A stretch of 64,000 bases of DNA from Mastigias papua (GCA_964019165.1 OZ025277.1:6015655-6079654), one strand, 5' to 3'; shown: positions 24,001 to 37,163, counted from the first letter of the stretch. The notes: a model not told the origin generated them from the sequence alone. Translations and numbers: made by a program.

Positions 24001-25750
24001 TGGGCGTGGCCAATTTAACTGGGTGTTGTCAATTCACTTAAATGTAATACACATACAAGTATACAGAGTGCTATGAACTTTATACCATTATTTGCTGTAC
24101 TTAGATGAAAGGCAGGTTTGGCAAACTGGTATTTACTGATTTCTCAAATCAAAATGCTGTGTGCAATGCTTTCTTTGAATTGGATATTTGGACACTCTCT
24201 GTCCCAGTACAATTGAAAAAGTAAGAATGCATATAAATGATACATTTTATTATTGTCAGTATTCACTACAACTTTTTTCGTTTTCATATCATCAAATTAT
24301 ATTAAACCTCCTGTGACTGCCATTGCTGCAAAAGATATTTTGTGATCAACTTTCATCTACCACAACATGATTTTATCTTCAAATTGATATCCTGTGCATT
24401 ACAACATTCTGAGCCATTTAAGCAAATTGGATTACTTAAAAGATTTGTTTCTTGATATTTACAATTAACACGTTTTAATTGAACCTGATGCTACAAATTA
24501 AACTTGGTATTGGTGTATTCATGTGCAGAGTTAATCTTCTGGTGAAGAAGGAAAATATTAGGTAGGCTAGTATAGCAGTCACAGCTTACAGCTTGCAGAA
24601 TAATGGTAAAAACATACTGAAAAGCATTCTTGTGAGTAAATATGAAACCAGCACAACTATGTGAATATGATTATTGGTGTTGGTTATAGTGAATTCTGCT
24701 GGAATGGTTATAGTCAATGCATGGAATTAAAGATTTTCATATTTGTATCCAACATTAGTTTTCTTTTAGTATCATTTTGTCAATCATTATCAAATGAGGG
24801 TACATCCTCGTACTTGGTGTAGCAGAGGCAGAACAAGGGAATCTCTGTATACCTAATACTTCAACAAACTAAAGACTACAATTGCGAATGGGTCCTAAAA
24901 CCTATGCAATCTGACTACATTATATATAATTCAGCGTTCATTTACCGATACTGAATCAAGATTCGCTGCTCATGAAAGTTAGGATTTTGGCAACTGCAGA
25001 ATCTGCACTTTCATCCTATATGTTAAGTTGACGTCTTCCTTAGGAAATTATCCATTCTTATAAAAGACCCTCTCTGTCTGCACCTAATAGAATCTCGTCT
25101 TTTATGAGACTTTTCACCTTTTCAAGATAATTTGAGAGGTATCTGTCAATATCACAAGCACAAACATTACACTATTCCGGCTGGCAGTTGGAATCGAGTT
25201 TCGTCAGTAATCAGTATTTTACATATGTCAAAATTAGTTTATTTTTAGATCTTTGAGCAACAGTCAACTATGCCTGTGATTGGGCTGCAACATTTGAGCA
25301 TCAGTCAACTCGGATTCTGATTGGCAACTTTGAACTGACTGTTGCTCGCGTCAGAGCTTGTGTTGCGCTCAAGAGAAAATTTACGGACTACTGGTGCATT
25401 TGAGGCGATTCCTTGTGTTGCACTCAAGAGAAAAGTTACGGACTACTGGTGCATTTGAGGCAATTCTTCATCATGACAGAAAACAGTTGTTAGCGAAAGA
25501 TCATTTCTGGGCATTCACTTCAAATTTACGTCAGAGTAGTGAGAGGCATACCGTATAGATACTGTTGAAATTTCCTATTCAATAAATACATAGCAGATTC
25601 CGTCTTTATTTATTGAAGAAATAGTGTGCTATGTATAGCTTCGATGTAGCCTTTGGGTAAAGGATTACTCTTCGAAAATTTTTTGTACACTTTCCTCACA
25701 AATCTGACTGATGCCAGAGCTACGTTCGCTATAGTCTGGATTCGCGCCTG
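23952..25750. mobile_element. Non-autonomous hAT-like insertion, 1.8 kb
   Basis: The insertion is delimited by comparison with copy 1. Copy 1 reads TTGTATCAACGGT, where copy 2 reads TTGTATC, then 1.8 kb, then GTATAAACGGT. Ends are CAGGGGTGGATC and (complement of) CAGGCGCGAATC, imperfect hAT-type inverted repeats. The flanking 5-mers GTATC/GTATA suggest a 5-bp target duplication with one change. No transposase is visible inside. Confidence 0.65.
25357..25466. repeat. Two tandem copies of a 55-bp unit
   Basis: Units start at 25357 and 25412 (shared core TTACGGACTACTGGTGCATT) with only a few differences. They lie within the 23952-25750 insertion. Confidence 0.85.
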
Positions 25751-26162
25751 GTATAAACGGTGTCTTAAACTTTGTGCTGAGTAAATTAAGCTGGCAGCCT
25801 ACGCATGTATAGACATTTTTGCTTGCGAATGGTACCAGAGATATCATGATGATATGCTCTGATTATACTTTGCTGTGCGACAAGATCCTGTAGACACATG
25901 TCAATGTAAAATCACAAATAAAATAACAATGCATCTCATTCATATCACATAATCTAAATAACATAATCTATATTAATATTTTGTATTATATACACTTCCC
26001 TAACATATACTTGCAATACTAATAAATATAAAGAGAATAAACTTCTATAATGCTTAAATACATTACTTTTAGCATAATAATCTATATATTCATTTATGAA
26101 TTTATCAACAGAACTATTGATATACATAGGTATTCAGTACCAAGCATAGCACTGCTTATCTA

Positions 26163-29100
26163 TCAATTAAATTCTTTACCTAACCTACAATACTGCTTAG
26201 TGGCGCTACTCGTTCTTAAACTGTTTGCAAATGTCTTCGGCAGGTGTGTGTTCTTATAGGCACCAATCCGTTTCATATGTGCAATTAAATTTTCTTCATT
26301 CTTACTTCCTAGCTGATGTATTAATAAAGGAATTTTTGATTTTGACTGTTTTATTGGGTGATTCACTTTATATTCTATCCATTTACAATCTGATTTCGAT
26401 TTCACACTAGGTATCAAACTTCGCTTAGATTTATGGGATGAATTAATTTGATCAAGTGGCTTAGTTGGGATGCTTCTTAACTGCTCCTTATTCCTAGATA
26501 TGCTAAGTTTCTTTATAATCTGTTGATTTGTCATTGGTGGAAATGGGACCCGTTTAGGAATACGGGAGATTGTTTGCTTTTCAACATATGAACATTCTAC
26601 TTTTGCTCTCTTTAATACGTTATGACTGAATTGTTTTGAGTCTTCTGAAATGTCCTCTTGTCTCTTCCTTTTCCTGATGTTATTCAAATGGTATTCCTTA
26701 GACACGTTGTTTTGAAGGCTTTGCGCATTAGCTGTTGCTTTCCACGATGTGGTTGAAAGTTTTGGAATTTTACTCTGGAATGTGTTGTTTATTGTCTTCT
26801 GTGCAGTACATTGAATTCTCTTAGAGTCAACTTTCCCTTGTGTATTACCAGTGTCCTTCGATTTGGTCAAACGAATCGAGTGGTCTTTGGAGGTTATTGG
26901 ATTTATTGAGGATTTCGTATTGTACATCATAGTAGGGGAACTTTTATCAAAGATGAGTATACTTTGGGAAGACATGGCTTTTCCTGCCGTCTTAGTATGT
27001 GAAACAGAAGAATCCGTGCTCAACGCAGCAGATATAGTTGTCTCAAATTTCATTGGCTCCAGTTCAAATAAAGATCTGTGCTCTTTAAGACATTCTTTGA
27101 ATTGATCAAAAGACTTTGACTTGCATCTTAGCATCTCTGCATATGTTTTTCTTTGGATTTGTCTCAATGCTTTTTCGCTTTTTCTAGCTGAGATCGTTGC
27201 TTGTCTGTAGAGTTCAGCAATCTTTTGTTGTATGTATGCAGTACTCTTTAGTTCCTAAAAGATAATTATATGAATACAACTTACAACTACTGCAAATCTC
27301 TACCTTAAAGCATTAGGTGGAGTTTTTTCGACTCTTGTAAATTTGAGTTGACGATTATCCAATTGGTTGCTTAAGTTTACGCTCTATATGCCAAGATAAA
27401 GATAAGTATGATTAAGGGAAGCAATTTTTCCCATTGGTATCCCATCGACTCCACAAGTGGTTTGTTGTAAAGATTAGCATCATGTATAAGTTCTAGAATC
27501 ATGCCAAAAAACATTCCTCAACTATTACATTGGATACTGCCATTCCAGTACTTCAGTTCACCTCCCGATAACTATCATTGGCATGCGTAAATTCACAGTG
27601 GCAAATTCACGCTCTTCTTTAGCTTTATCCAGTAATGCTCTAGACAAATATATCTTTCTCATAAGATATACTCGATTGACTTTATCGCAAAGTTTTTCCT
27701 GTGAAGTCCGAAATTATGTCTTTAAAGTGATATAGAGCACTTGCACGTACTAATTAATATAACCCGTAAACTTACCAGTTCAAAACAAGATGCAAAGTAA
27801 TTATCCCAAGCAGCCATTATTTCCTTCATGCACTCACCATGTACAAGGATGTTCAATGATGTTGCTCGATTAGCAGACTATCGAAAAGTAATACAGCATA
27901 CAGTTAATAGAAAGTTTGATTTTGATTTTAACATGATTTTGCTACAGCAAGGCTCTCTTGAATTCGAATTTTTGCCAATAGTATGTTCATTTAATCATAT
28001 GGATAAAAAGCAATTAGAAGCAATTCCATTCTACTATCCTATAGTACAAACTATATTACAGACTATCTGTTTTCATTAGGCACTGCAATGACGTGTCATC
28101 ACACATTGGTTGTAAGTAGTATTGCAAGTAATACATTACCATAGAGTACAGGCAATGCAGCTCTTCAAGAATCCCCATAACTTCATTCTTTATCTAATAG
28201 TGACGAGAGATTAGATCTTTAATGTTGCAAAACAGAGAAGTTTTAATGGCTCTGCAGAATAGAAGTGACTTGATCGTTCGAATTCAATTTAATTCACAAT
28301 TATAGCAATGTATTGCGCTATCAAGTTATTACCAAAAAAAATAAACCATTTCGGTTAGCACTGATGTTAATGTAAATGTTCCTTCTAGAAACTGCCTTTG
28401 CATTATCATCTACAATAACAGATTACCAGAAAATTTCAAATTAAGGCATGTGCACTTAAGGCAATAATATGATTCAAATCTGATATGAGTTACTGACAAC
28501 TTTACCTCATTGTATGCCTGCTGTTGATAATTCTGTCGTATGAGGTAGTTACATAATCTAACTCCACATTTCTCTTCATCGGGATCAGTTAGGTTTTTCA
28601 CATTAATCAGAAATCGATCTGAAATGCAAATTGAAAATTATTCTCCATTAGATTACACATATGTCAGTGTTGTAACTGTTTATATATAGTAGCAGATAGT
28701 AACAGCATGGTTTTTTTTGTAAGCGTAATGTAGTGTCTAAGTGACAACATATTACACGCAAGTGTCTATATAGTGATATTTGATATTTGTTGTACATGAT
28801 TCCTGTGAATCATACAATGTCCACACGAAATAACAGGCAGCAATACAAAAGTATCATATTCTCAGGCTACTTACCAATTCTGTTGGTAATTTTGTTGTGC
28901 TTATTCAACAGTTCTCTGCTTCCGTCAGTTGAACAAAACCAAATATGATCGAAATCCTACAAATGACAAATTGAAAAGTCAGCATGTACCTAAGTAAAGT
29001 TATCATGTAGGATTGATGCTTGTTCTGTAATTGAATATGCCTAACTTAGATGAATAATCACATACATATCATTTGTACCTGAATAAGTACCGAAAAATGA

Positions 29101-30807
29101 CATAAATATCATTTTTACCTGAGGAAGATTCCAGCAACAATGATGTCAAATCAAATTTAATAAGTAATTTTAAATTTGGACTCAATTTTCAGATTAATTC
29201 AGTTGGAATCCTCTAACATCTGATACTATTCTAGAATGCTATCTTCCTTTTAACAAACTGCAACTAGGAATGATAGATAGGCTTAGGTACAGTAGAATTT
29301 AAGTTGTACAAAGATATAGCTATTAACGAAACAGATATAAGTTGATCAGTTGTATTATGGGATGTAGAGTGCTATTGTTTAGAAGCTATTAGACAGTTAC
29401 AAGATAGAGGTGCTTATGAACAGCTAGAAAGGCGTGTCAGTTATTAGGTAAATGGGGGCATAAGAAAAGTGCCTTTTAAACTACAATTTCATAATCTGGG
29501 TTTATCAGAAAAAAAGCAACATATCAAGAGATTAAAGACTCCTGTTTAGATAGGCTTTAATTGTTGTAAAAGATACTTAAAAGAACAGACAGTGTAGTTG
29601 GTAGGCCAGTAATTGATGATTGTGGTGCATCCACCGAATGCATATATGAATTTTTAGATATATACTCAGGCTTTAAAAAATGCATGTTGTTATAGTAATT
29701 AATTGCGTTGTAGGAAAGCGCAGCTTGATGATAAATTTTAGTGCCAGAATTGCGGCAAATAATAGAGACATTTGATCGTCTTTTAGAGATGTATCAAATA
29801 AACGACATATACTGTTACGCTAAGACATATCCTGTGTTAGATATAAGCTAATACATAATCAGTGTTCGATCTTAAAAGTTTCGACTCAAACATAAGTCAT
29901 CATTAGTAAAGGGATAAGAATAGGGAAAACAATATCGTATAAATATAGACTGGGCACCAAAGATGAGATCAAAATGATGGAAATACTATAGGGCGTGAGT
30001 AAGGTCACGGACATTATAGTAATTTGTTTTGCTACCTCTATAAAAACCACTGGATACACATTTAACAGCACTCCTCCACCGTCGTCATCAACATTTTTAT
30101 CAAGAAATGTTAAATGTCCTATTATTGTGTGTCAAAGTTTTATTTGAAGACTTGACAAGTATCTTCCCGCCTAATTTAAGATGAACGACGATCCTGTATC
30201 GTGACAACACGCGTATTAACTAAATTTTTAAGAATAACCCAATGAGCACTGAGAGGAAACATTTTAAACAATGTGTTGCAATACTTATATTCCTTTAGTG
30301 CAATGTACATAGTATCTTTGATTGTTTGAATGTAAAATGAAAGGATTACTTCTTGTTAAAAAGTTCAAGTTACTCAAATTCTCCGACATCAAAAGCAAAC
30401 AAAATCCCTTGATTTACAGTTAGTTATCAAAAAATCGTGCTAGTCGTAAGGATCTTAAAGGCTTAAGCCCAGTACTAAAGCATATCATAAGATGATGATG
30501 CATGTAGTGACTCCTCCTTACTTATCTACAAAGCAACTAAAACAATGCATGATCTATACAAAAAGTGCTATACTAAATATGTATGTTCATCAAAACATGT
30601 TTCGGCCGTTCGGTCCTTGTCAGTTGATGCCAACTTGAATTCAGGTCTTGAGAGTATTGCTCTTTTAAGTACAACTCTTGCATTATTCAAAGTCTTTTCT
30701 TGCCTCGGCAAAAACTCTGTTTTCATAAATGAAATAAGGATTACCAATAAACAATACAAACATACCGTTAAGTCGACCCAGTCATTCTTTCTATTCAAGT
30801 TTTCCAT
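26163..30807 (-). CDS. Unrecognised six-exon gene, copy 2 (about 494 aa, SxIP-motif protein)
   Basis: Exons are 30807-30766, 28956-28875, 28618-28506, 28193-28140, 27877-27776 and 27254-26163, all with GT-AG introns and matching phases. Introns 1 and 4 have the same length as in copy 1 (1809 and 262 bases), showing recent duplication. The protein is nearly identical to copy 1 through most of exon 6, with the four SxIP motifs and RKRKR intact. The copy 1 stop TAG has become CAG, adding QYCRLGKEFN before the next stop. The candidate poly(A) signal position reads AATGAG instead of AATAAA, so 3'-end formation may differ. Function is not recognised; see copy 3 for the domain positions. Confidence 0.8.
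29260..29730 (+). mobile_element. Penelope-like remnant (intron 1, copy 2)
   Basis: Near-identical to 9180-9640, keeping VVGRPVIDDCGASTECIYEF in a frame interrupted by stops. It was inherited with the segmental duplication rather than inserted separately. Confidence 0.65.
30766..30807 (-). CDS. Type A first exon, copy 2
   Basis: MENLNRKNDWVDLT with donor ACG|GTATGTTT. The upstream context is TTGGAAATGG rather than TTCGAAATGG. The promoter block 30808-31075 matches that of copy 1. Confidence 0.7.
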
Positions 30808-31075
30808 TTCCAAGTCTGTATTCGACTACAATTTCTCAGTCAGATTGGCAAGTCTTATCTTTGTTAAACTATTTACTCTTAGTAATGATCGTGTAAGAGA
30901 TATTTAAGTCAAGTCACTGTTAGAAGCAACTGAAAATATAGCTTTCTCTATTGCATCTTATACATATTCGAAAGTCAATTTGATGTAACAAACGTTGGTA
31001 CGTGAATGGCGTTACTCCGCTGCTAGAGAACAATCACGACATGGAAACCAAGATGACTGCAGGGAAGACATCTTT
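30808..31075 (-). promoter_or_regulatory. Conserved promoter region of A exon, copy 2
   Basis: Same order of YY1-like CCAAGATG (seen on the plus strand near 31046), AACAAACGTTGGTACGTGAA and TATA-like elements as before the other A exons. One arm of the ACGTTGTTAC repeat has a T to G change here. Confidence 0.4.
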
Positions 31076-32750
31076 ACGATGATCTCATATCTGACCTACA
31101 GAACTTGAGAATTTACAATAAATTTTTCCATACACATTTCGGTTTATAGGGAAATGGTTTATAAGAAGGCTGTTCTTTGCTACTTGAAGCATTAGAAATG
31201 TTAATTAGGAAATTTCTTAGACCTACGATTGTTGATAAGTTGATGCACACTTGAAATTACAATTTCCAAGCAGGTCCATAATCGTTTTGCTTGGTGTGCA
31301 TAGATTTCATTTGGCAATCGATATATTTCAATGTTATTCAGTGCTGTGTGAAAAATAACTGTTTTGTAAAGAGAGATGTGTATATGAAACTGGACTAGTA
31401 CACCTAATGAATTCCTATCATATTTTTGCCTCAAGGTTCTCTTCAAAGAAGGTAAATTAACGGTGCTCAGAAAAGCGTCACAGTGCAGTTGAAAGATTCT
31501 ATACTTGTATTTCTTGAAATTTGTTTTGATTTGGACGGAGAGGATTCTGAATCTAGTACATCCTTCTAATCACTTAAGCGATTTCACTTGGGAAGCTTAA
31601 ACACCTTTAAGTCTCTGGATATATTGATTATAATCATTTTCATCAGAGTGCTGTATTTTTGAGCAATCCTCTTAATTCAGCTTCTAACATTACATACCAA
31701 ATATTTGATGGTAAGGGAGATAAATTGGAAGCATAAGTACAGGTGCTTTAACTTTGTAAATGCTTAGATAAGTGAGACGTTTTATGTGTTAAAAGATGCT
31801 CACAAATTACATTAACATATAGGGAATTACATCCCGCACATGTAAACTAATAAACAACACAAGAAAGAAGCGATCTGGGCACTGTGCCTTTTTGCTGTAA
31901 TCACACTTTTTATCTAGAAGAATGGTAACTTAAGAGTATTTTGAAATTTAGAATAATTTCACTGTATATTCAAATCATCAATTTGAATGTAATAAAAGTC
32001 TTGAGTTATCACACATACCTCTAGATGAACTCATAACCCTATTGAGGGAATGGAATTTTGCAGTATCATAATAAAGTAAGCAAAGGCTTTGTATATTTTG
32101 AGATAAACGTGTATTTTTGGCTAGTGAGAGAATCCAATATATTATTAAAACAAATTCATAACATAAGACAATTTTGTAATGGCTTCAAGTGTTATTCTAT
32201 ACGTTTTGTGGCAGTTGATAGTAATGTTTACTATATTCAGAACGTATAGACTGCTGTTATTAACAAGGTGCCCAATGACCCTCGGATTAGTATTGTTTTC
32301 GATGGTTTCTATTTATGTTTTAATGTTTGTACTATTTTTAAGATTCGCACTTTATCCGATGTTTGGTGGCGCGTGTATACAACTGAAACTTTAAAGATAA
32401 CTGTTCTTTTTGCCAAATGGAGAATAACTGATTCAGATATAGATTTCAGATTTTCATTTCTACCAATAGCCTACGTACTGTACAATTTACATTGCATAGG
32501 TAAATACAGCTATTGAAGAATAAACATAAAACGTAAACATTATGTGGTTAAAGTTGAAGCTGTCTACCGATAAATACTGATCAAACTATTTAATAAATAC
32601 TAATCTAGATCTACTTATTCTAAGATTAAAGTAATCAATGCATATAATAATCCACATATGTGATCTGATGTATTAAAATATTAAAGATCACGTTGTCTCA
32701 CTTTGTGAATAATTATTTTCTAGACACTTAGTTATGAAATAAAATATATT

Positions 32751-33162
32751 GTTCACTATAGCACGAAAAATATAGATAGAATGCGCCAAAACATATACAG
32801 ACGATAATTTTCGGATCATTGGGCAAGCAAGATCGTCCTTTCATTTAGGTGTTTTGGAATCGGTTTACATCAAGACTCAAAACCCAGTCTTGTGTAAACA
32901 AAAAGAGTTCGTTTTTCACTTGGACTCTTCAAGTAAACAATGGTGAATAGGTGCTAATTGGCCAATCATAGGGCCAAATAGACGCATTATTCATCATATC
33001 ACATGTACCCGCATCTGGCTATATATTTCGTTTCACCTTTCGGTCGCTATCCGACGTTTCATACTCTGACGAGTGTCGGACGAAAAAAGCTTTCAGTATG
33101 CTAAAGCAATGTTCCCGCTTTTTTGTGCTATAGTGAACTTCTGTAGTACCAACAGACTTTTC
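32751..33162. mobile_element. Insertion with inverted repeats in the copy 2 upstream unit
   Basis: Present here and absent at the equivalent place in copy 1 (near 12585). GTTCACTATAGCAC at 32751-32764 has its exact complement at 33125-33138. The 10-mer AAAATATATT flanks the segment on both sides (32741-32750 and 33163-33172). The two facts do not agree on one right-hand end, so the boundaries are provisional. No coding capacity is supported. Confidence 0.5.
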
Positions 33163-33179
33163 AAAATATATTCTGATCG

Positions 33180-33440
33180 CAATCGTCTGTATATGTTCAG
33201 TTTGTTTAATTTGCATCTCATAATACAATTGGGTTCGTCCTCTGTTTCTCCGCCGGGAAACTAAACTGTATAGTCGGGCTTAGTATTTTTGTAATATACT
33301 GTATGTTTCCATCCCAAACTCCTTCCTCTTGAACAACAACCAAGTGAGCATTTTCGGTTGATTTCTTAGATTTGACATAGTATTCTATACACAAAGGTCT
33401 GCAATACGTAATTTATTAGTTATCAATATGGCTGTTGGCA
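33180..33440 (-). mobile_element. LINE 3' fragment, antisense (copy 2 equivalent of 12.6-12.96 kb)
   Basis: Matches the copy 1 fragment and the LINE C-terminus around 42600-42830, but about 100 bases present in copy 1 are missing. The loss sits next to the insertion at 32751. Confidence 0.6.
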
Positions 33441-33682
33441 ATATATCGCTTAAACAATGCGTCACAACAATTTATTTCGAGTTTTGCGTCCAAATGAGCC
33501 TATCAGTTATAACTTCCTTATAAATTGCTTTAATAATAACATTTATTAGGCCATTAATAATTATACGAAACCAATTACCAATAGTTGCTTTAAAGAGTGA
33601 TATGTGTAAATGTTTCCGTCCGAATATGCGTCCGCAACTAACATTGGAAGTGCGTTTTGTTACCCTAAACTATGTTAACATA

Positions 33683-34151
33683 CCGTATTTTCTTGAATAG
33701 AAGCCGCGGCTTCTATTTTTTTTCGAAGAAAGAATTTGCGGCTTCTATTTGAGGGCTGGTTCTATTCAAGGGCGGCTTCTATTAAATTCGAGTGATAGAA
33801 TTTTTCACTTATTTGTTTTCATATGAAGGAATTGCAATGCAAGGAAACGTATTCGAAAAAGAGATTTCAAAGCATAAGGCAAACATTTGTATGAATTGTG
33901 ATTTCAGTTGTGAATACGGAATGGAATGGACTTTTTTGTATGGTATTCAGACAGCACTTAACCACAGTTGGAACGGAAATAGCGTTATGTGTGTTGCCAT
34001 AGATCCTCGCGTTGGCAAGCCACGGTTTCATGTAGACGAATGGCAGCTTCTATTCAAGGGCGGCTTCTATTTATTTTTCAAAGAGAATTTTTGCGGCTTC
34101 TATTTAAGGGCGGCTTCTATTCAAGGGCGGCTTCAATTCAAGAAAATATGG
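33683..34151. mobile_element. Non-autonomous DNA transposon (MITE) with TA target duplication
   Basis: About 25-bp inverted termini (CCGTATTTTCTTGAATAGAA and its near complement TTCAATTCAAGAAAATATGG) are flanked by TA at 33681-33682 and 34152-34153. Copy 1 has the empty site (TATGTTTATATAATTTAATA near 13180-13200). The interior repeats GCGGCTTCTATT..AAGGGC several times. A TA duplication suggests mobilisation by a Tc1/mariner-type transposase. The 120-codon frame inside is not credible as a gene. Confidence 0.85.
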
Positions 34152-34593
34152 TAACTTAATATTCAATGTTTCACTTGGATTCTTATCATTAAATCCCTGC
34201 ATTAAATACCCCCAAAGTTCTTTCCATATATTAACATTAAAATTTTGCGATAGTTTTTACAATAAATGAAAAAAGCTGAGAAATATAGAAAGTTTTCATA
34301 TGAACAAAATCAACAATATTGAAACATAAGCAAACTTGTCATTGAGTTATTAGCAAATTGTACGTTAAGCTCTATGATGTAATACTGCACATTATTTTAA
34401 ACATTTCTAAATACAAAACTAACATGCATCACTTTTGTTTGCACAAAATGATATACATCTCATTGGCATCTACATGGGATCAATTGAGTCACTGCATTTT
34501 TATTACGCGATAGAGCAGTGTTACGTTTAAGGTATTTGGGATGAGCCAAAATTTACGAAGTTTCCTTGACTTTGGCTATTTATCATACTTGAA

Positions 34594-36298
34594 AGGAAAA
34601 CGCAATTTGCTATATCAAATGAAATAGTAAAACAAGAACAGTTTGGGTTTATAAAAGGAAACCGTACATCTGATTGCTTAATAACACTACATACATTAGC
34701 TGATTACTACTTGAACAAGAAGAGGACTAAACTATATGCTGCCTTCATCGACTTCGAAAAGGCATATGACAAGGTACCAAGAGATTTGCCACTAAGAAAC
34801 CTAAACAATGTAGGAGTTAGAGGAAATGTTTTTGATATTATAAAGAGCATTTATCAAAACGAAAAAACATGTATAAAAATCGAACAGACGAACTGGTCAT
34901 AAACGAAAAGACTTTTTTGACGTGAACATTGGAGTTAAACAAGGCTGCATACTTAGCCCAACCTTATTTAATATTTTTATTAGTGACCTCCCAGAACTCT
35001 TCAATAAACAAGAATCTGAACCATCTGTTATGGGAAATACAAAGATAGGATAACTTTTCTGGGCAGATGACATTGTCATTTTATCTGAATCAAAGAATGG
35101 TTTACAACACTCCCTAAACCAATTAAGTCAATACTGTTATAAAAATGAAATGAAAATAAACATTGACAAAACTAAATGTATGATATTTAATAAAAGTGGC
35201 AGAATACTAAATTACAATAAATTTTACTATAATAATCAAGAATTAGAGATCGTCAAAAATTCCAATTATTTGGGATTCTTGGTAACACCTTCATTCTCTA
35301 TCAAAAAACTTCTCGACGACTTATACAAAAGAGGTCTAAAGGCGTATTTCAAACTAAGAAACTGTTTAGGTGAAAGCTTTAGAAATCATGTGCATTTGTT
35401 TTTTAATCTCTTTGACACCCTTATCAAACCTATACTAATGTATGGAATAGAATTATAGGGGGGTTTAAAACAAGGTTTCAATGATATGAACCCAATTGAA
35501 AAGCTAAATATAAAACTCTGTAAACATATTTTAGGAGTAACAAAGTGTACCTCAAATATAGGGTGCCGATGTGAGCTAGGGCGTAAACAACTACATATAC
35601 TGGGTTTTAAAACAACTATTAAAAATTGGCTACGTGTGGTCAACGATCCGATTAATATTATCCTTAAAACAATATACGTTGAAAATTTAAATCAAGGACT
35701 AAATTGGACAAAGAAGTTGAAAGAAATTTTTATGAAGCATGGTTTAGGAGACATATGGATATCAACCAATTCTAACTCAAACGAACAACCACCTCATAAA
35801 CAAGTCGTAAGTTACATATCGCAACGTATTATTGACGTGAGTGTACAAGATACTCTTTCTACTTTGAAGATGAAATACATTGTCTCATGAGCTGTAAACT
35901 AAACATAGATGAAAGAGAAAAACTATTTTCAAAAATATCGGAATATAACAAAACTTTTAATCGCTTAAACGATAAAGCAAAATTTATCTACTTATTGGGA
36001 AGTACTCAAATTTGATGAAAATGTTTATCAGTTTATAAATCAATGCTTGAAAAATAGCTACTTGATAAAAAAATGAAAAAACAGAACTTTTATGATCTAA
36101 TACAAATCGCGAAATTGGAACGGGTTGCACAGATATCGACTTTAAGATTTAGATCTATATTTAGATGTATAATATAGTAACTGTTTGTGTTGTCTTCTTT
36201 ATGTTCTGTTTATAATGTCTGTCATTAGCTGCTTGACATATACAATAAACCATTGTAATAAAGCTTTTGATAGAAAATGAAATTGAAATTGAAATTGA
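34594..36298 (+). mobile_element. 5'-truncated LINE (same family as 37.6-43.3 kb), 9-bp target duplication
   Basis: Flanked by ATACTTGAA at 34585-34593 and 36299-36307; copy 1 has one such site. Frames give FGFIKGNRTSDC, AAFIDFEKAYDKVPRD, a frameshift near 34890, GVKQGCILSPTLFNIF and FWADDIVILSES. The intact catalytic ADD contrasts with the longer relative downstream. A stop near 35050 and an internal deletion near 35870 (about 70 codons lost before EDEIHCLMSCKLN) make it inactive. The 3' tail is (ATTGAA)n. Confidence 0.92.
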
Positions 36299-36923
36299 AT
36301 ACTTGAATGTTCATGGTGCCGTAAGTGTGTTGCTAATAAAATAATTTAACAGTGTGGGCCATCAGACGTATAAAGCTGTGAAAATATCTTTTTGTGCACG
36401 ATGTCGAGGCGTTAAAATGTGTTTCACATCTGAAAAATATTGCTTTTTTGGTAAAGCACAGTATGCCATATTGCCAGACAATTGTGCAATTTTGTCAGCG
36501 ATGAATGCTAGGTACTACGTAAATTGAAGTATGTACAGTTACCTCAGTTACCTTGTTTTACAATGCCTCAATAAACATATCCTGTGCATAGTCGCTTGTT
36601 CGTCATTAATTTAAAGAGGTTAATTGTCTTTTAGTTATTTCTCAGGCATTCACAATTTTTCTCTGTAATCTCAAGTGTCTTCTGTAAATGTCACACAAAT
36701 AGGCCTAAATATTTCGGAAAATGTAACAGGTGAGGGATATTTTGTATTAAACCTTTCATAAGCCACCTTCTCAATAATGTCTTTGTAAACATTGACTTTT
36801 ACATTGTACAGAAGTTGCAATGTTCGGCCACCATTTTGATAAAAAAGTTCGCTACCTTTTACCACAAGAGTTTTAACACTTAACTCATTCAGATATGATC
36901 GAATGGATTAAAAATAAACATAC

Positions 36924-36956
36924 TGCTAGTTCCTCACGGTAGTAATTCGCACCCAT
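36924..36956 (-). CDS. Type B first exon, copy 2 upstream region
   Basis: MGANYYREELA followed by GTATGTTT in phase 0, the counterpart of 14315-14347. It could provide an alternative N-terminus for copy 2 by splicing to 28956. Confidence 0.5.
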
Positions 36957-37163
36957 TTCACACAGTCAAGAAAATCCCTTGATTTACAGTTAGTTATCAA
37001 GAAATCGCGCCAGTTGTAAGAATTTAAAGTAACATTAGGCTTCAGCTCAATACCAAAGCATATTGGTGGTATTATAAGATGTCGATGCATGCAGTTACTT
37101 CTCCTACTTACTTATCCACAATAAAAATGAAACAAGGATTACAAATAAACAATACAAACATAC

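Noticed and set aside
33792..34154. 120-codon frame
   Set aside because: Lies within the TA-flanked MITE and reads its internal repeats; no known domain.
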